The notes under the pieces were generated by a model. It did no database searches. It was not told the DNA's origin and worked only from the letters and a program-made list of their open reading frames with translations. A DNA stretch of 64,000 bases from Dyadobacter sp. Leaf189. Lineage in GTDB: Bacteria; Bacteroidota; Bacteroidia; Cytophagales; Spirosomataceae. Where the stretch lies: the NCBI RefSeq assembly GCF_001424405.1, contig NZ_LMPS01000009.1, positions 1 through 64,000 on the forward strand, given 5' to 3'. Position 1 is the stretch's first letter. Each line of letters opens with the position of its first letter. A program made the translations under genes and the position numbers. Positions 62,312-64,000 of this stretch are shown here, in pieces.

Positions 62312-64000
62312 TTAAAAAATGCTCCTTCTTTGTTTTGAATGTGAATAGTATTGATATCCGGGCTTGTATTTTGCTCCATTGTAAATGAGCTTCAAGGCCG
62401 GCAGCTGGCCTGTATTCAGCAGCTCATTGATTTCATCGAGGTTTGCCAGAAGCGTAAAATCGTGGCGTACCACAAACAACGACATATCTGCAACCCTGCC
62501 AATTATCCTGGCGTCGGTTACCAGACCCACAGGCGGCGTGTCTATTATAATGTGGTCGTACCTGCTTTTGAAAATCCCAATAAGTTGGTCAAAGCGTTCT
62601 GTGGAAAGCAGTTCGGCAGGATCGGGAGGCGACGGGCCGGAAGTCATTATATCAAAAGCATTGCGTGCCCTACCTTGCTGGATGAGACTCTCAGGAGCCG
62701 GATCTTCGTGCATATAATCTGTAAACCCGGCGGGATCGAGGTTCAGATAAGCTGCCACTGAAGGTCGCCGCAAGTCCAGTTCAAGTAATAAAACCTTCTT
62801 ATCCGCATTTGCAAGAGACTCCGCTAAATGCATAGCAACAAACGACTTACCTTCTCCCGAGGCAGCAGAAGTGATCAGGATCGTTTGACATTGGTGTACT
62901 GGAGAGCCAAAAAGCAGGTTGGTACGTAATGTTCGAAACTGTTCTGCTACGATACTGCGGCTGTTAGTGTCAAGCAGCTTATGGTGACTCTCGTAGCCGA
63001 TTTCTCCCACGATCGGTACAATGCAGCGCGTAGTAATGTCATTCTTGTTTGCAATTCTTACTGTCAGGACTTTTTTGATATGCAGTACAAATAGCGGAAT
63101 GAATAATCCCAGGCACCCCGCGATAAGCAGCACAAGCTGTTTGTCGGGTGTTACTGACTGCGAAGCTGCTTTTGGCGCGTCCAATATCCGCGCATTGGCA
63201 ATTGTTGAAGACCGGGTAATAGAAGTTTCAATCCGCTTTTTTATTAAAAACAGGTAGAGCTCCTGCTTGATTTGTTGTTGACGAGAGTAGTCGATGTACA
63301 TCCGCTCCGTAAAAGGAAATTTGGCAATCTGACTTTTAAACTCCCTTTTATGTCGATCGTACGAGTCCAGCGTGATCTGAACTTCGCGCTTCTGTACATC
63401 CAATGCAGCACGCATATCAGCCTTCAAGCTACTTAGCTGGCTGTCGAGCGTGTGCATGGTAGGATGGGCCGCGCTCATGGTCACGGCATTCCGCTTCCTG
63501 GATAGTACCAGCTCGTTGTATTGCCCAACTAATGCGCTGAAATTACTTTCCTGCTGGATCAGAGAGGTTGGAATTGCACGGTCGGGATTATCCGAGATAT
63601 ATCGGGTAAGTTCTTCGAGGATTTTTAATTTGATAACGTGACCTTCAAGCTCATCAGAAATGCGCGACGACTTTTCACGAAGTGCCTGATTATCTGCATT
63701 CAAATCAACTACTCCGTTACGTTGTTTGAATTTGGCTATGCCGGTTTCAATGCTCACCAACTCTGAGGAAACCTGAGCGAGATTGCTTGTAATGAAGGAT
63801 AACGTACTATCTGCGGTTCGGTTCTTGTCATCAATACTGTTTCGTAAATATTGCCTGATCAGCTCATGAAGAACAGCTTCTCCCTTTTGCGGCAGGATAT
63901 CTTTTAGCGACAAACCGACGACACTTGCCATCTTGTTGGTTACAGATACCTTCAATGCCGAAGTATACCTTGCTACAACTTCGTCTTTCGCCGAGATTTC
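62312..64000 (-). CDS. Polysaccharide biosynthesis tyrosine autokinase (Wzc-like), partial
   Basis: Inner-membrane chain-length regulator fused to a tyrosine kinase. The 5' end is outside the window: the frame stays open to base 64000 and reads EISAKDEVVARY before the first visible alternative start. Seen are the periplasmic coiled-coil region (about SELVSIETGIAKFKQRN), a transmembrane helix (LVLLIAGCLGLFIPLFVLHI), Walker A SAASGEGKSFVAMHLAES, Walker A' LLELDLRRPS, Walker B YDHIIIDTPPVGLVTDAR and a tyrosine-rich tail (KYKPGYQYYSHSK) for autophosphorylation. It leads the operon with neuB 26 bp downstream. Confidence 0.92.
   Translation of the reverse strand, partial: EISAKDEVVARYTSALKVSVTNKMASVVGLSLKDILPQKGEAVLHELIRQYLRNSIDDKNRTADSTLSFITSNLAQVSSELVSIETGIAKFKQRNGVVDLNADNQALREKSSRISDELEGHVIKLKILEELTRYISDNPDRAIPTSLIQQESNFSALVGQYNELVLSRKRNAVTMSAAHPTMHTLDSQLSSLKADMRAALDVQKREVQITLDSYDRHKREFKSQIAKFPFTERMYIDYSRQQQIKQELYLFLIKKRIETSITRSSTIANARILDAPKAASQSVTPDKQLVLLIAGCLGLFIPLFVLHIKKVLTVRIANKNDITTRCIVPIVGEIGYESHHKLLDTNSRSIVAEQFRTLRTNLLFGSPVHQCQTILITSAASGEGKSFVAMHLAESLANADKKVLLLELDLRRPSVAAYLNLDPAGFTDYMHEDPAPESLIQQGRARNAFDIMTSGPSPPDPAELLSTERFDQLIGIFKSRYDHIIIDTPPVGLVTDARIIGRVADMSLFVVRHDFTLLANLDEINELLNTGQLPALKLIYNGAKYKPGYQYYSHSKQRRSIF

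Noticed and set aside
1-64000. tRNA, rRNA and transposase genes
   Set aside because: No cloverleaf with a T-loop-type signature outside coding sequence, no rRNA-like blocks, and no protein resembling a transposase or integrase were seen.

Overview
The window looks like a chromosome segment of a Bacteroidota species from the Cytophagales, most like Dyadobacter or another Spirosomaceae. That placement is inferred from gene content: a SusC/SusD pair, an outer-membrane beta-barrel receptor with a carboxypeptidase-regulatory N-terminus, a LytS/LytTR pair, eukaryote-like class Ia NrdA/NrdB, the four-gene 'ligase-associated' DNA repair set, DUF5618 and Uma2 proteins, and promoters of the Bacteroidota type (TTG, about 20 bp, TAnnTTTG). 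No rRNA, tRNA, CRISPR array, transposase or prophage was found.

Layout. 1-4.5 kb: nrdA on the minus strand, a Tat-exported sugar isomerase-like protein and ribosomal protein L31 type B. 4.5-9.3 kb: a plus-strand run of a GlmU-like nucleotidyltransferase, holB, a retropepsin-like protein, rimK and hemC, closed by a terminator. 9.3-14.4 kb: a large outer-membrane protein (minus) and a LytS-type kinase with its LytTR regulator (plus). 14.4-22.7 kb: uvrA, then a promoter-driven SusC/SusD pair. 22.7-34.8 kb: mixed single genes (orphan HigA-like N-terminal domain, IMPACT protein, MFS transporter, CorA, two membrane or cytosolic glycosyltransferases, nrdB, recX, metallophosphoesterase, DinB, tyrS, GH43-like glycosidase).

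34.8-37.4 kb is an accessory patch. A 69-codon gene is enclosed by long imperfect inverted repeats, followed by an 81-codon gene, seven short hairpins sharing a TTTCTATAAACAGG / CCTGTTTATAGAAA arm, and then DUF5618, an unknown protein and a Uma2 nuclease. This is the most unusual part of the window.

37.5-43.8 kb holds the ligase-associated exonuclease, ATP-dependent DNA ligase, DEXH helicase and PdeM nuclease, interrupted by a small antisense antitoxin-like gene. 43.9-50.1 kb is a minus-strand run (pabB, pabC, antitoxin, RelE/ParE toxin, priA, pyk). 50.1-55.3 kb has YpdA, a YCF48-like protein, YtxH, a DUF4136 lipoprotein and dnaG. 55.7-64.0 kb is a surface polysaccharide operon read on the minus strand, entering from outside the window: tyrosine autokinase (partial), neuB, neuC, neuA, an unknown GT-B-like protein, a Wzy/ligase-like membrane protein and a GT4 glycosyltransferase. 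The three neu genes together could make a CMP-activated sialic acid-like sugar that the remaining enzymes would use and polymerise.
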